Shown here piece by piece: positions 45,776 through 57,560 of a stretch of 64,000 bases of DNA. How positions within the stretch are numbered: the first letter of the stretch is position 1; each line of letters begins with the position of its first letter. The notes below the pieces were generated by a model. It did no database searches. It was not told the origin of the DNA and saw only the letters and a program-made list of their open reading frames with translations. Made by a program: the position numbers and the translations under genes. Source of the DNA: Micropruina sp. Its GTDB lineage: Bacteria > Actinomycetota > Actinomycetes > Propionibacteriales > Propionibacteriaceae. The stretch covers positions 992,001 to 1,056,000 of the forward strand of contig JADJVZ010000011.1 in the NCBI GenBank assembly GCA_016716635.1, read 5' to 3'.

Positions 45776-47137
45776 TCAGGGCGCCCCGGGCGCCTCGTCC
45801 AAGAAGCGTTCGATGAGGTGGACGATCCGCGAAGGCAGCGCATTGTCGGACGCGCACAGCACCTCGCCATTGGCGCACACGGTGTACTGGAAAGCGTCGG
45901 GGTGCCCTGGGATCTCGGTGAACTGAGCCAATTGGTCGCCCTCGAGCAGTGTGCGCCAGGCCTCTGCATCCTTGTGCGGCAGGGCGTCGAGTGTGGCCGT
46001 GCGCGACTTCATCAGTCCCGTGAAACCGCCGGAGCGCGTGACCGCCAGCGTGCCAGGGTCTGCCTCTGCAGGCGTTCCGGGCAGAGCCCCACTGGGGGTG
46101 ACGCCAACGGTCGTCCACGCCTGCGCGACAGCCTCGTGCTGCGGCGAGTCGACCCCGTGGGCTCGGCTGGCCTCGGTGATCGTGAGAGCGGCAAATGTCG
46201 CGAAGTCACAGCGCGCGGGGATGGCCCCGCCGGTGAGGACGGCGTACCAGATCGCGCCAGCACCCTCCCACGCAAAGCCCCCGATGGCCCGGGCCGCCAG
46301 TGCGAAGGCACGGTTGGGAATACCCGAGTTCACGTGGACGCCCCCGTTGTCGGCGGTGGTCTTCACGTACCCGGCCATGGTCGCGGGCTGCGGATCTTTG
46401 CCCAGCGTCGGATCGTCGTAGGCCGTGCCGGGGTTCAACATGTCGCGGAGGGCGCGGCCCTTCACCCGTGAGGTGAACAAGCCTTGGCCGATGAGCCAGT
46501 CGGCGTCGTTCGCGGATTGCCCCAACGCATGTTGCTTCACGAGGGAGCCGAACACGTCCGACAGCGACTCGTTGAGTGCGCCCGACTGCCCGTTGTAGAG
46601 CAACCCGGCCGTGACCTGGGTCACCCCATGCGTCAGTTCATGCCCGATCACGTCGACGCTCACGGTGAAGCGGTTGAAGATGCGGCCGTCCCCATCGCCG
46701 AAGACCATGCGCTGCCCGTCCCAGAACGCATTGTCATAGCCTGCGCCGTAGTGCACGGTGGCCGGCAGGGTGAGGCCGGAGCCGTCCAATGAGTTGCGCC
46801 CGAAGGCCTGCCAATAGAGCGTCCAGGTCGCTCCCAGCCCGTCATAGGCCTCGTTCACGGCGACATCGTGGACGGGCCCCTCACCTTCCCCGCGCCGGCG
46901 CTTACCTGGCAGCGTTTGGGTGTGCTGCGCATCGCTGATCAGTCGCTGGACGTGGGGCTCCCCCGGTGGTGTCGCCGCGGCGAGGACGGTCTGGACCTGC
47001 ACCAAACGCTGGGCGCGCAAGACGTCGTCAGTGACCAGCGACTCCCGCGCCCGCTCGACCGCCACGTGATCGTGCGAATGCGCGATGGCCTCCAACAGGT
47101 AAGGCGGGACGATCTGGCACTGACGGGGGTTGGTCAT
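45776..47137 (-). CDS. Protealysin-like M4 metalloprotease fused to an emfourin-like inhibitor domain
   Basis: A 453-residue thermolysin-family zinc protease without a signal peptide. Residues 5-19 (RQCQIVPPYLLEAIA) match the short protealysin propeptide. The catalytic domain has HELTH (166-170; zinc His pair and catalytic Glu), the third ligand Glu in GALNESLSD (about 190) and the catalytic His in DNGGVHVNSGIPN (about 268). Residues about 364-453 are unusual: LAVTRSGGFTGLMKSRTATLD, then AEAWRTLLEG and PDAFQYTVCANGE. This resembles emfourin, a protein inhibitor of protealysin normally encoded by a separate adjacent gene. The start ATG 47137 has a GGAG site. The fusion is inferred from recalled family patterns. 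Confidence 0.85.
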   Translation of the reverse strand: MTNPRQCQIVPPYLLEAIAHSHDHVAVERARESLVTDDVLRAQRLVQVQTVLAAATPPGEPHVQRLISDAQHTQTLPGKRRRGEGEGPVHDVAVNEAYDGLGATWTLYWQAFGRNSLDGSGLTLPATVHYGAGYDNAFWDGQRMVFGDGDGRIFNRFTVSVDVIGHELTHGVTQVTAGLLYNGQSGALNESLSDVFGSLVKQHALGQSANDADWLIGQGLFTSRVKGRALRDMLNPGTAYDDPTLGKDPQPATMAGYVKTTADNGGVHVNSGIPNRAFALAARAIGGFAWEGAGAIWYAVLTGGAIPARCDFATFAALTITEASRAHGVDSPQHEAVAQAWTTVGVTPSGALPGTPAEADPGTLAVTRSGGFTGLMKSRTATLDALPHKDAEAWRTLLEGDQLAQFTEIPGHPDAFQYTVCANGEVLCASDNALPSRIVHLIERFLDEAPGAP

Positions 47138-47202
47138 GCTCCAAGCATGAACCACCGCTCCGACAGTTCCGGGACGCCCCGCCACTACCGGTTGGAAACT
47201 AC

Positions 47203-49023
47203 TTAGGCCGACGCACCAACCTCGGCCTTGGGGTCGGTGCCCTCGGACTTAGGTGCAGGCGGCTTGGCGTCCACACCGGCCTCCTTGCGTTGCTGCGGGG
47301 TGATCGGCGCCGGTGCGGAGGTGAGCGGATCAAATCCGCCGCCCGACTTGGGGAACGCGATCACGTCGCGGATCGTGTCGAACTTGCCGAGCAACATCAC
47401 CAGGCGGTCCCAGCCGAGGGCGATGCCGCCGTGCGGGGGTGCCCCGAAGGCGAAGGCGTCGAGTAGGAAGCCGAACTTCTCCTGGGCTTCCTCGGCGCCA
47501 ATGCCCATGACCTTGAACACTCGCTCTTGGACGTCCCGGCGATGAATACGGATCGAACCGCCGCCCAGTTCGTTGCCGTTGACGATGATGTCGTAGGCGT
47601 ACGCCAAGGCCGCCCCGGGATCAGTGTCGAACGTGGCGAGGTTCTCGGGCTTCGGCGAGGTGAAGGCGTGATGGACGGCCGTCCAGGCGCTCTGCCCCAG
47701 CGCCACGTCGCCGCTGGCCACCGCCTCGGAGGTGGGCTTGAACATCGGTGCGTCCACCACCCACAGCATCGACCAGGCGTTCTCATCGATGAGGCCGCAG
47801 CGCCGCCCGATCTCAAGGCGCGCCGCGCCCAGCAACTCCTGCGAGGAGGTGCGAGGTCCGGCGGCGAAGAAGATGCAGTCGCCCGGCTTCGCGCCGAGGT
47901 GGGCGGCCAACCCGGCGCGCTCCGAATCGGAGAGGTTCTTGCTGACGGGACCGCCGAGCTCGCCGTCGTCGGAGAGGGTCACGTAGGCCAGGCCCTTGGC
48001 GCCGCGCTGACGCGCCCACTCTTGCCAGGCGTCGAACGTCCGGCGGGGCTGCGAGCCACCACCGGGCATCACGACCGCACCCACGTAGGCCGCCTGGAAG
48101 ACGCGGAACTCGGTGTTCGCGAAATAATCGGTCATCTCGACAATCTTGTTGTCGAAACGCAAGTCGGGCTTGTCGGAGCCGTAGTTGTCCATGGCCTCGT
48201 GCCACGTGATGCGGGGCAGCGGCGCCGGGACCTGGTACCCGATCAGCGCCCAACATGCCGTCAGGATCTGCTCGGTGAGCGCCATCACGTCGTCTTGGTC
48301 GACGAAGCTCATCTCGACGTCGAGCTGGGTGAACTCCGGTTGACGGTCGGCGCGGAAGTCCTCATCGCGGTAGCAACGCGCGATCTGGTAATACCGCTCC
48401 ATACCCGCCACCATGAGCAGCTGCTTGAACAGCTGCGGGGACTGCGGGAGGGCGTACCAGGAACCCGGGGCCAGGCGCGCCGGCACCAAGAAGTCACGCG
48501 CGCCCTCGGGGGTCGAACGCGTCAGGGTCGGGGTCTCGATCTCCACGAAGTTGTGCGCGTCCAGGACGCTGCGGGCCGCCTTGCTGACCTGGCTGCGCAG
48601 CACCAGGGCTTCGTGTTGGCGCGGCCGACGAAGGTCCAGGTAGCGGTGCTTGAGGCGGGCCTCTTCGCCGATGGTCGTCCGATCATCGATCTGGAACGGC
48701 AGCGGGGCGGCCGCGTTGAGCACCTCAAGCTCGCGGATGACGACCTCCACCTGACCCGTGGGCAGGTTGGGGTTGACGTTCTCGTCGGCCCGGGCCTCGA
48801 CGACGCCGGTGACGGCGACGCAGAACTCGTTGCGCAGGTCGTGGATGCCAGCGGCCTCCAGGTAGGAATCGCGGACGACCACCTGCGCGATGCCGGACGC
48901 ATCGCGGATATCGAGGAAGGCGACTCCCCCGTGATCGCGGCGGCGGGCGACCCACCCGGCGAGGGTCACGGTCTGTCCGATGTTCTCGGGACGCAGCGTC
49001 CCAGCCTCATGCGTGCGAATCAC
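47203..49023 (-). CDS. aspS: Aspartyl-tRNA synthetase (possibly non-discriminating)
   Basis: A 606-residue class II synthetase of the bacterial type. The N-terminal anticodon domain (TVTLAGWVARRRDHGGVAFLDIRD) precedes motif 2 (FRDEDFRADRQPEFTQLD-type) and the bacterial GAD insertion (about 300-420), and motif 3 GIALGWDRLVMLL. The tail is Pro/Lys/Glu-rich. Many actinobacteria use AspRS to charge tRNA-Asn as well; I cannot tell which type this is. The GTG at 49023 has AAGGA at suitable spacing. Confidence 0.95.
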   Translation of the reverse strand: MIRTHEAGTLRPENIGQTVTLAGWVARRRDHGGVAFLDIRDASGIAQVVVRDSYLEAAGIHDLRNEFCVAVTGVVEARADENVNPNLPTGQVEVVIRELEVLNAAAPLPFQIDDRTTIGEEARLKHRYLDLRRPRQHEALVLRSQVSKAARSVLDAHNFVEIETPTLTRSTPEGARDFLVPARLAPGSWYALPQSPQLFKQLLMVAGMERYYQIARCYRDEDFRADRQPEFTQLDVEMSFVDQDDVMALTEQILTACWALIGYQVPAPLPRITWHEAMDNYGSDKPDLRFDNKIVEMTDYFANTEFRVFQAAYVGAVVMPGGGSQPRRTFDAWQEWARQRGAKGLAYVTLSDDGELGGPVSKNLSDSERAGLAAHLGAKPGDCIFFAAGPRTSSQELLGAARLEIGRRCGLIDENAWSMLWVVDAPMFKPTSEAVASGDVALGQSAWTAVHHAFTSPKPENLATFDTDPGAALAYAYDIIVNGNELGGGSIRIHRRDVQERVFKVMGIGAEEAQEKFGFLLDAFAFGAPPHGGIALGWDRLVMLLGKFDTIRDVIAFPKSGGGFDPLTSAPAPITPQQRKEAGVDAKPPAPKSEGTDPKAEVGASA

Positions 49024-49123
49024 GGCAATTCCTTCATGTCGGCCCCGCATAGACGGTGCGGCGCGTAGGGGAACCACTCTACTCAAGCCCACTCGTCGGC
49101 CGCGCCAAGGCCCGCCCGCGTCC

Positions 49124-50155
49124 TCAAGGGGGGAGGTCCGGTTCGGCGAGCCAGGCGTCGACCTCCGTGAGCCAACGCCGCTTGTCTGTCTCGGGCGCCA
49201 ACGAGGACGTGATGGACGCCCGCGCCAGCCCGGCCAGTTCAGGATCGGTGAAGCCGAGGACGCGGCGCGCCACCTCGTACTGGTCGGTGAGGCCGGCCAT
49301 GAACAGCAGCGGATCATCGGCGCTGAGCGCCACCGGGACGCCCGCCGCCACGAACCGGCGCAGCGGCACATCGGCCACCTCGTCGAACACCCCCATGTGG
49401 ACGTTCGACGTCGGACACAGCTCGGCCGCAATACCCCGAGACGCCAGCTCGTCCAGCAGCCGCGGATCTTCGGCGGCGCGCACCCCGTGACCGAGCCGCA
49501 CTGGGTCGAGCGCGCGGACCACCTCGCGGACGTGCGCCGCCCCCCGCAACTCACCCCCGTGTGGGACGCTCGCCAGCCCATGTCGGGCGGCCAGCCTAAA
49601 CGCCGCTGCCCAGTCGTCGGTGTCGCCGAAGCGTTCATCGTTCGAGAGGCCGAAGCCGCTCACCTCGCCCGGACCGTCGCCGGCATAGCGGATGGCCAAC
49701 CGCGCCAGGGTGCGGGCGTCCAGCGGGTGGCGGCGGCGCGAGGCGGCCACGATCACCCCCACCGACACCCCGGTGTCTGCCGATGCGGCGCGGGCTTCGT
49801 CCAAGACGATCTCCAACGCCGCCTGAAGCGAGCCCACCGCGTCGACGTACCCGCTGGGATCCACCTGAATCTCGAGTCGCACCGACCCCTCGGTGGCATC
49901 GTGCTCGGCCGCCCTCCGGACGATCATGCGCATCGCCCACTCGTCGGTCACCGTCCGACGGGCAGCCTCGTAGAGGCGCTGAAACCGGAACCAGCCGCGC
50001 TCTCCCGGCGGCAGGTCGAGGGCGCGAGCATCGACGAGTTCGTCCGGCAATTCCAGTCCGCTGCGCTCGGCGAGCGTCCGCAGGAGGGGAACGTCCATCG
50101 ACCCCGTGAAGTGCAGGTGAAGGTGCGCCTTCGGGAGCCGGGAAAGATCGCGCAC
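49124..50155 (-). CDS. add: Adenosine deaminase-family protein
   Basis: A 343-residue TIM-barrel metal-dependent deaminase. Metal ligands HLHLHFTGSM at the start, HGGE (catalytic Glu) in SVPHGGELRG, GHGVRAAEDPRL and SADDPLLF near the end match the family. The HGGE and SADDP segments vary slightly from the HAGE and SLNTDDP common in Add, so adenine or another purine may be the true substrate. The GTG at 50155 is preferred over a longer frame that would enter hisS. It lies 32 bp after hisS. Confidence 0.85.
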   Translation of the reverse strand: MRDLSRLPKAHLHLHFTGSMDVPLLRTLAERSGLELPDELVDARALDLPPGERGWFRFQRLYEAARRTVTDEWAMRMIVRRAAEHDATEGSVRLEIQVDPSGYVDAVGSLQAALEIVLDEARAASADTGVSVGVIVAASRRRHPLDARTLARLAIRYAGDGPGEVSGFGLSNDERFGDTDDWAAAFRLAARHGLASVPHGGELRGAAHVREVVRALDPVRLGHGVRAAEDPRLLDELASRGIAAELCPTSNVHMGVFDEVADVPLRRFVAAGVPVALSADDPLLFMAGLTDQYEVARRVLGFTDPELAGLARASITSSLAPETDKRRWLTEVDAWLAEPDLPP

Positions 50156-50187
50156 GACGCCATTGTGCCCGTGCCGGAGGGCCTGGT

Positions 50188-51516
50188 TCAGGCCTGGTAG
50201 CTCACCGTCGGGCGCAGGTCGACGGCGGGTGGCGTCCACGTAGCCGGATCTGCCTGCGCCTGCTCGCCGCTGCGGATGTCCTTCACCGAACCGTCCGCGA
50301 ACCACACGAACGGGATGCCGCGGCGGTCTGCGTAACGGATCTGGCGTCCGAACTTGTCGGCCTTCGGCGCCACCTCGGTCGAGATCCCACGCGCCCGCAG
50401 CCGCGCCGCGATCGCCAGGGACGCCGGACGCGACTCCTCATTGTCGACGGCCACCAGGACGCACGTCGGGACGCTGCGCGAGGCGGTGAGACGGCCCTTA
50501 CCGATGAGCACGCCGAGGATCCGCGTCACACCGACCGAGATGCCCACGCCGGGGAAGGTGGTGCGGCCATCGGTGGCCAGGGAGTCATAACGTCCGCCGG
50601 AGCAGATCGACCCCAGGTTCTCGTAGCCCTGCAGCGAGGTTTCGTAGACGGTGCCGGTGTAGTAATCGAGGCCGCGCGCGATCTTGAGATCGGCGACCAC
50701 GCGTCCGGGGGCCACGGTGGCTGCGGCGCGAACGACCTCGGCCAAAGCGTCCAACCCCTCGTCCAACAGCGGATGCTCGACCCCAATGGCACGGACGGCC
50801 GCCACGAACGAATCGTCGGCGGCGGTGATCCGCGCCAGGGCCAGGCACTTCGCGGCGGCGTCGTCGCTGAGGCCCAGTTCGGTCGTGAGTAGGCGTCCGA
50901 CCGCGTCCGCGCCGATCTTGTCTAGCTTGTCGACGCGCTGCAGAACCGCCAGGTGATCGTCCACGCCGAGCCCGCGATAGAAACCCTCCGCCAACAGCCG
51001 GTTGTTGACGTGGATCGTGACCGGCGGCAGCCCGAGCTCGGTATGCAGGCGTTCCAGCGCCTCCAACATCACCAGGACCACCTCGACGTCGTGATGCTTC
51101 GCCAGGCTGGCCTCCCCCACGATGTCGATGTCGGCCTGGACGAACTCGCGGTAGCGACCCTCCTGCGGACGTTCGCCCCGCCACACTTTCTGAATTTGGT
51201 AGCGCCGGAACGGGAACGCCAAGTGTCCCGAGTTCTCCAGCACGTACCGGGCGAACGGCACGGTCAGGTCGAAGTGCAGGCCGAGGTCGTCACCGGTCTC
51301 CCCCTCGGCGGCGTGCAACCGCCGCACCACGTAGACCTCTTTGGTGATGTCGCCCTTGCGGGTCAGCGACTCCATGGTCTCGACCGCTCGGGTCTCGATG
51401 GAGGCAAAGCCGTGCAACTCGAACGTCTCGCGGAGCATGTCCAAGACGCGCTGCTCGACGATCCGCCCGGCGGGCAGGAATTCGGGGAATCCGGAAAGGG
51501 GCTTGGGGCGGGACAT
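50188..51516 (-). CDS. hisS: Histidyl-tRNA synthetase
   Basis: A 442-residue class II synthetase. It has GFPEFLPAGRIVEQRVLDML, motif 2 RYQIQKVWRGERPQEGRYREFVQADIDIVG, histidine-binding LKIARGLDYYTGTVYET and motif 3 SVGVTRILGVL, with the anticodon domain (VLVAVDNEESRPASLAIAARLRARG) at the end. The GRYDSLA segment is also present. The ATG overlaps the upstream MBL-fold gene stop by one base. The family signatures are intact. Confidence 0.96.
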   Translation of the reverse strand: MSRPKPLSGFPEFLPAGRIVEQRVLDMLRETFELHGFASIETRAVETMESLTRKGDITKEVYVVRRLHAAEGETGDDLGLHFDLTVPFARYVLENSGHLAFPFRRYQIQKVWRGERPQEGRYREFVQADIDIVGEASLAKHHDVEVVLVMLEALERLHTELGLPPVTIHVNNRLLAEGFYRGLGVDDHLAVLQRVDKLDKIGADAVGRLLTTELGLSDDAAAKCLALARITAADDSFVAAVRAIGVEHPLLDEGLDALAEVVRAAATVAPGRVVADLKIARGLDYYTGTVYETSLQGYENLGSICSGGRYDSLATDGRTTFPGVGISVGVTRILGVLIGKGRLTASRSVPTCVLVAVDNEESRPASLAIAARLRARGISTEVAPKADKFGRQIRYADRRGIPFVWFADGSVKDIRSGEQAQADPATWTPPAVDLRPTVSYQA

Positions 51517-52202
51517 CAGTTCCTCAAGAAGGACGGTTGCAGGTACGGATTGGTGGCGCGCTCGAACCCCATGGACGAGGTGTCGCCGTGGCCCGGCAGT
51601 ACGGCCGCCCCATCGGGCAGCGGTAGGACCCGATCAATGAGCGAGCGCCGCATCGCCTCGGGGTCACCGCCGGGCAGGTCAGTTCGTCCGATGGAGCCCG
51701 CGAACAACACGTCACCGGTGAAGGCCAACTCGGAGATCTCCGCATGGTCGGGGTAGGGCGTCCGGTAGAGGACGCTGCCGGGGGTGTGGCCGGGCGCATG
51801 GACGACCGTCCACGGACAACCCGCCACGTCGAAGGTGTCGCCGTCCTCGACAAAGCGCAACCGTTCGGGCTCGGTCAGCGTTGTGCCCCCGATGAGTTCG
51901 ACGAGCATGCTGGCGGTCTGCGGCGAGAGGCCCCCCGCGGGCTCGGTGAGCAGCAGGCGATCCGCCGCATGGACGAAGCATTCGAGACCGAACCTCGCTG
52001 CCAAGGGGGCCGCACTCGCGACATGGTCGATATGGCCGTGGGTGAGGAAGATCGCCACCGGACGCCAGCTCTCCCGCTCCAAGGCGGCCACCACGCCGTC
52101 GGTGGCATCCATGCCCGGATCGACGATGACGCACTCGGTCTCAGCCCCCACCAAGTAGCAATTGGCGGCGAAGGGGCCGGCCGGAAAGGAGGCGAGAAGC
52201 AC
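51516..52202 (-). CDS. Metallo-beta-lactamase-fold hydrolase (glyoxalase II-like)
   Basis: A 228-residue enzyme with the metal-binding motif THGHIDHVAS (HxHxDH), a second His in VVHAPGHTPGSV and an Asp in FTGDVLFAGSIGRTD; a final His is in VLPGHGDTS. This is the glyoxalase II-type subgroup of hydrolases found beside hisS in actinobacteria. The substrate is likely a thioester, but is not proven. The GTG at 52202 is favoured; the frame continues to 52352 without a clear start. Its stop overlaps the hisS start as TGATG. Confidence 0.86.
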   Translation of the reverse strand: MLLASFPAGPFAANCYLVGAETECVIVDPGMDATDGVVAALERESWRPVAIFLTHGHIDHVASAAPLAARFGLECFVHAADRLLLTEPAGGLSPQTASMLVELIGGTTLTEPERLRFVEDGDTFDVAGCPWTVVHAPGHTPGSVLYRTPYPDHAEISELAFTGDVLFAGSIGRTDLPGGDPEAMRRSLIDRVLPLPDGAAVLPGHGDTSSMGFERATNPYLQPSFLRN

Positions 52203-52299
52203 GCCCGCCAGCCTAGCGGCTCCCCGTGAAGGGCCCGGAGCGACCTCTCGCGCGTAGGCACGCGCGCGGATCGACCCAGATTCGTGCAAGATTGTCTCT

Positions 52300-53544
52300 A
52301 TGAGTGAACCCATACCTCCGGCTTCGTTCGGTCGCGTCGATGCCGACGGCACTGTGTATGTGCGTACGGCAGATGGCGAACGCGTAGTCGGACAGGTCCC
52401 GGGCGTGTCAGCCGATGAGGCCCTCGCCTTTTACACCCGCCGCTTTGAAGCGCTTGAGGTCGAGGTCAACCTGCTCGTGCAGCGGGTCAACAACGGCGCT
52501 TTGAGCCCAGATGAGGCACGCCACAGCATCAATACGGTGCGCACGGCCGTGACCGGGGCGAACGCGGTGGGCGACCTGGAAGCACTCCTCGCCAAGCTGG
52601 AGACCTTGACCCCGTTACTGTCGAAGCAGTCCGAGGCCCGCAAGGCCGAGCGCGAGAAGCAGAACGAAGCGACCAAAGCCGCCAAGGAGGCCATGGTCGT
52701 CGAAGCCGAGACGCTGGCCGAGTCCAACGATTGGCGTGCGGGCGTGAACCGCTTCCGCGCCCTCCTGGACGAATGGAAGGCGCTCCCCCGCATCGATCGG
52801 GCCACCGATGACGCGCTGTGGCATCGCTTCTCGACGGCGCGCACCACCTACACCCGCCGCCGCAAGACGCAGTTCGCCGAGGTCACCGCTCGCCGCGACG
52901 TGGCCAAGGCCGCCAAAGAGGCGATCATCGGAGACGCTCGCGAGTTGGCCTCCTCTACCGAGTGGGGCCCCGCCGCGGGCGGCTTCCGCGATCTGATGAC
53001 CCGCTGGAAGGCCGCCGGTTCGGCCTCCCGCGAGGACGACGAGGCGCTGTGGGCTGAGTTCCGCGCCATCCAGGACGACTTCTTCAACCGGCGCACCGCC
53101 GTCATGTCAGAGCAGGACGAGGAGTACGGCGCCAATCAGGTCGCCAAGGAGGCGTTGTTGAACGCCGCCGAGACCGAACTGCCGAATCAGAAGGACCCGG
53201 CCGCCAAGCGTGCCTACTTCCGCAAGTTCTTGGAGCAGTACAACGCCCTCGGCCGCGTGCCGCGCGACGCGATCCGTCCGTTGGACGCCCGGGTGAAGGC
53301 CCTGGAGTCGAACGTTCGTCGCACCGAAGAGGACGAGTGGCGCCGCACCGACCCCGAGGCCCGCATGCGCGCCGAGGAGACCGTGAACATGCTGTCGACC
53401 GAGATCACCAAGCTCACCGAGAAGGCCGCCAAGGCCGAGGCTCGGGGCGACGCCGCCACCGTGAAGAAGGCCCACGAGTCGATCGCGACCTACCAGACGT
53501 GGCTCGACCAGGCGAAGGCGACCTTGGCGGATTTCGTCCGCTAA
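52300..53544 (+). CDS. DUF349-containing coiled-coil protein
   Basis: A 414-residue protein with three DUF349 repeats (about 138-205, 210-280 and 285-350), each with a Lys-Glu/Ala-rich helix then W(R/K)xxxxFR/LxxxW(K)xx (for example WRAGVNRFRALLDEW and WGPAAGGFRDLMTRW). The rest is charged helix, probably coiled coil. DUF349 function is unknown; the family is common beside relA in actinobacteria. It is on the plus strand, starts 98 bp from the MBL gene and ends 12 bp from relA, whose coding strand is opposite. Confidence 0.9.
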   Translation: MSEPIPPASFGRVDADGTVYVRTADGERVVGQVPGVSADEALAFYTRRFEALEVEVNLLVQRVNNGALSPDEARHSINTVRTAVTGANAVGDLEALLAKLETLTPLLSKQSEARKAEREKQNEATKAAKEAMVVEAETLAESNDWRAGVNRFRALLDEWKALPRIDRATDDALWHRFSTARTTYTRRRKTQFAEVTARRDVAKAAKEAIIGDARELASSTEWGPAAGGFRDLMTRWKAAGSASREDDEALWAEFRAIQDDFFNRRTAVMSEQDEEYGANQVAKEALLNAAETELPNQKDPAAKRAYFRKFLEQYNALGRVPRDAIRPLDARVKALESNVRRTEEDEWRRTDPEARMRAEETVNMLSTEITKLTEKAAKAEARGDAATVKKAHESIATYQTWLDQAKATLADFVR

Positions 53545-53556
53545 GGAAACCTTTCG

Positions 53557-55842
<2,286 letters not shown>

Positions 55843-55893
55843 TGGTCACCCCCCTAGGGATGATCAGTCTAGACCGAGGCTGCACCCGGCGGT

Positions 55894-56430
55894 TCAGACC
55901 GTGATCACGGCGGAGCAGGAGGTGATCCCCTGATCGGCGAGGACAGTACGTCCGCCGAGGAAGGACAACTCCATCAAGACCGCGACGTGGACGAGTTCGG
56001 CGCCAAGCTTCTTGACGAGCGCGGCCGTGGCGGCGATCGTCCCACCGGTGGCGAGCACGTCGTCGATCACGAGCACCCTGGCGCCCGGGAAGGCGGCATC
56101 GGTGTGGACGGCCAGCGTCTCCGTGCCGTACTCGAGCGAGAACGTCTCGGTGTAGACGTCCTTCGGAAGCTTGCCGGGCTTGCGCACCGGGACGAACCCG
56201 GCTCCGAGCACCGTGGCCACCGGAGCCGCGAAAATGAACCCCCGCGCCTCCATGCCCACGACCACGTCGATCTGGTCAGGGGCCATTTCGGCGAGAAGCG
56301 CAATGGCGTCCCGGAACCCTGTGGCGTCTGCCAACAGAGGGGTGATGTCCTTGAAGGTCACGCCCGGCTTCGGAAAGTCGGCGACGTCGCGGATCAGACC
56401 GCTGACGTAATCACTACGGGTATCGGACAC
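55894..56430 (-). CDS. apt: Adenine phosphoribosyltransferase
   Basis: A 178-residue salvage enzyme making AMP from adenine and PRPP. It has RDVADFPKPGVTFKDITPLL, GMEARGFIFAAPVA and the PRPP-binding VLVIDDVLATGGTIAAT (about 117-133). The secF-apt-relA order is a standard actinobacterial arrangement. It starts two bases past secF with a GTG. Confidence 0.96.
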   Translation of the reverse strand: MSDTRSDYVSGLIRDVADFPKPGVTFKDITPLLADATGFRDAIALLAEMAPDQIDVVVGMEARGFIFAAPVATVLGAGFVPVRKPGKLPKDVYTETFSLEYGTETLAVHTDAAFPGARVLVIDDVLATGGTIAATAALVKKLGAELVHVAVLMELSFLGGRTVLADQGITSCSAVITV

Positions 56431-56432
56431 GG

Positions 56433-57560
56433 TTACTTCTTCCGCTTGGAGCGAGGTGGTCGCTGCGGTTGGACCCGGGGCGCGGCGGCCTCGGAGGTAG
56501 TCGCGGCGGACGCTGGCCTTGCGACGACCTTGCCATCGGCGACGGCCACGGAGACCTTTGACGTCGCAGCCGGAGCCGTGACCTGACGCTCGGCGCGGCG
56601 CGCGAGGCGTTGCCGGTGCTCGATGTTGGCCGGTTCCAGCTCTTTCATCTGCGTCAACAAGGGCGTCGCGATGAAGATGGAGGAGTAAGCGCCGACGATC
56701 ATGCCCACGAACAGGGCCAAGCCGAGGTCCTTCAGGGGACCCTCGCCGAGGATGAACGCACCAGCGAACAAGATGGCCGCCACCGGCAGCACGCCGATGA
56801 TGGTGGTGTTCAACGAACGGACGAGCACCTGGTTCGTGGCGCGGTTGGCCGCCTCGGAGTAGGTGAACTTGGTTCGCATCAGGTCTTTGGTGTTTTCACG
56901 CACCTTGTCGAACACGACGACCGTGTCGTACAGGGAGTACCCCAGAATCGTGAGCACACCGATGAGCGTGGCCGGCGTCACCGAGAAGCCCACCAAGGCG
57001 TAGAAACCCACGGTGATGAGCAAGTCGTGGGCAAGGGCGGCAATGCCCGCCACGCCCATCTTGAACTCTCGGAAATAGGCCCACATGAGGATCATCACCA
57101 AGACCACGAACACCGCCAGGCCTAAGAGCGCCTTGCTGGTGATCTGCTCACCCCACGAGGCGCCAATCAGGTTGTAGGCGACGTTATCGGGCTGCGTCTT
57201 GGCGAGGGTGGCGATCGCTCCCTTGACCGAGGAGACCTCGTCCACGGTGAGCGTCCGGGTCTGGACGTTCACCTGCGTGGAGCCGATGGTCGTCACGACA
57301 ACGTCGTCCATCTGCGGCAGCTTCAAGGCTTGGATGGCGTTCTTCGCATCGTCCACCGTGGTCGAGGTCACCGTGACCGGCGCCAGGAAGGACGCACCGC
57401 CGCGGAACTCGATGCCAAGGTTCAGCGGACGGAACACCAGTGCCAGCACCGCGATCAGCAGGGCCACGGCCGAGACCGTGTACCAGGTCTTCCGATGGCC
57501 GACGAAGTCGTAGGAAATGTCTCCGACGTAAAGCCTGTGAGCGAGACCGTTGCTAGCCAT
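56433..57560 (-). CDS. secF: Protein export membrane protein SecF
   Basis: A 375-residue subunit with six transmembrane helices. The first is followed by GIEFRGGASF, the family hallmark; then TLIGVLTILGYSLYDTVVVFDKVREN and NQVLVRSLNTTIIGVLPVAAIL. With SecD it uses proton motive force to help Sec-dependent secretion. The C-terminal tail (about 320-375) is Ala/Arg/Lys-rich. The ATG at 57560 overlaps the secD stop as TGATG; a GTG sits 3 bp upstream. Confidence 0.95.
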   Translation of the reverse strand: MASNGLAHRLYVGDISYDFVGHRKTWYTVSAVALLIAVLALVFRPLNLGIEFRGGASFLAPVTVTSTTVDDAKNAIQALKLPQMDDVVVTTIGSTQVNVQTRTLTVDEVSSVKGAIATLAKTQPDNVAYNLIGASWGEQITSKALLGLAVFVVLVMILMWAYFREFKMGVAGIAALAHDLLITVGFYALVGFSVTPATLIGVLTILGYSLYDTVVVFDKVRENTKDLMRTKFTYSEAANRATNQVLVRSLNTTIIGVLPVAAILFAGAFILGEGPLKDLGLALFVGMIVGAYSSIFIATPLLTQMKELEPANIEHRQRLARRAERQVTAPAATSKVSVAVADGKVVARPASAATTSEAAAPRVQPQRPPRSKRKK

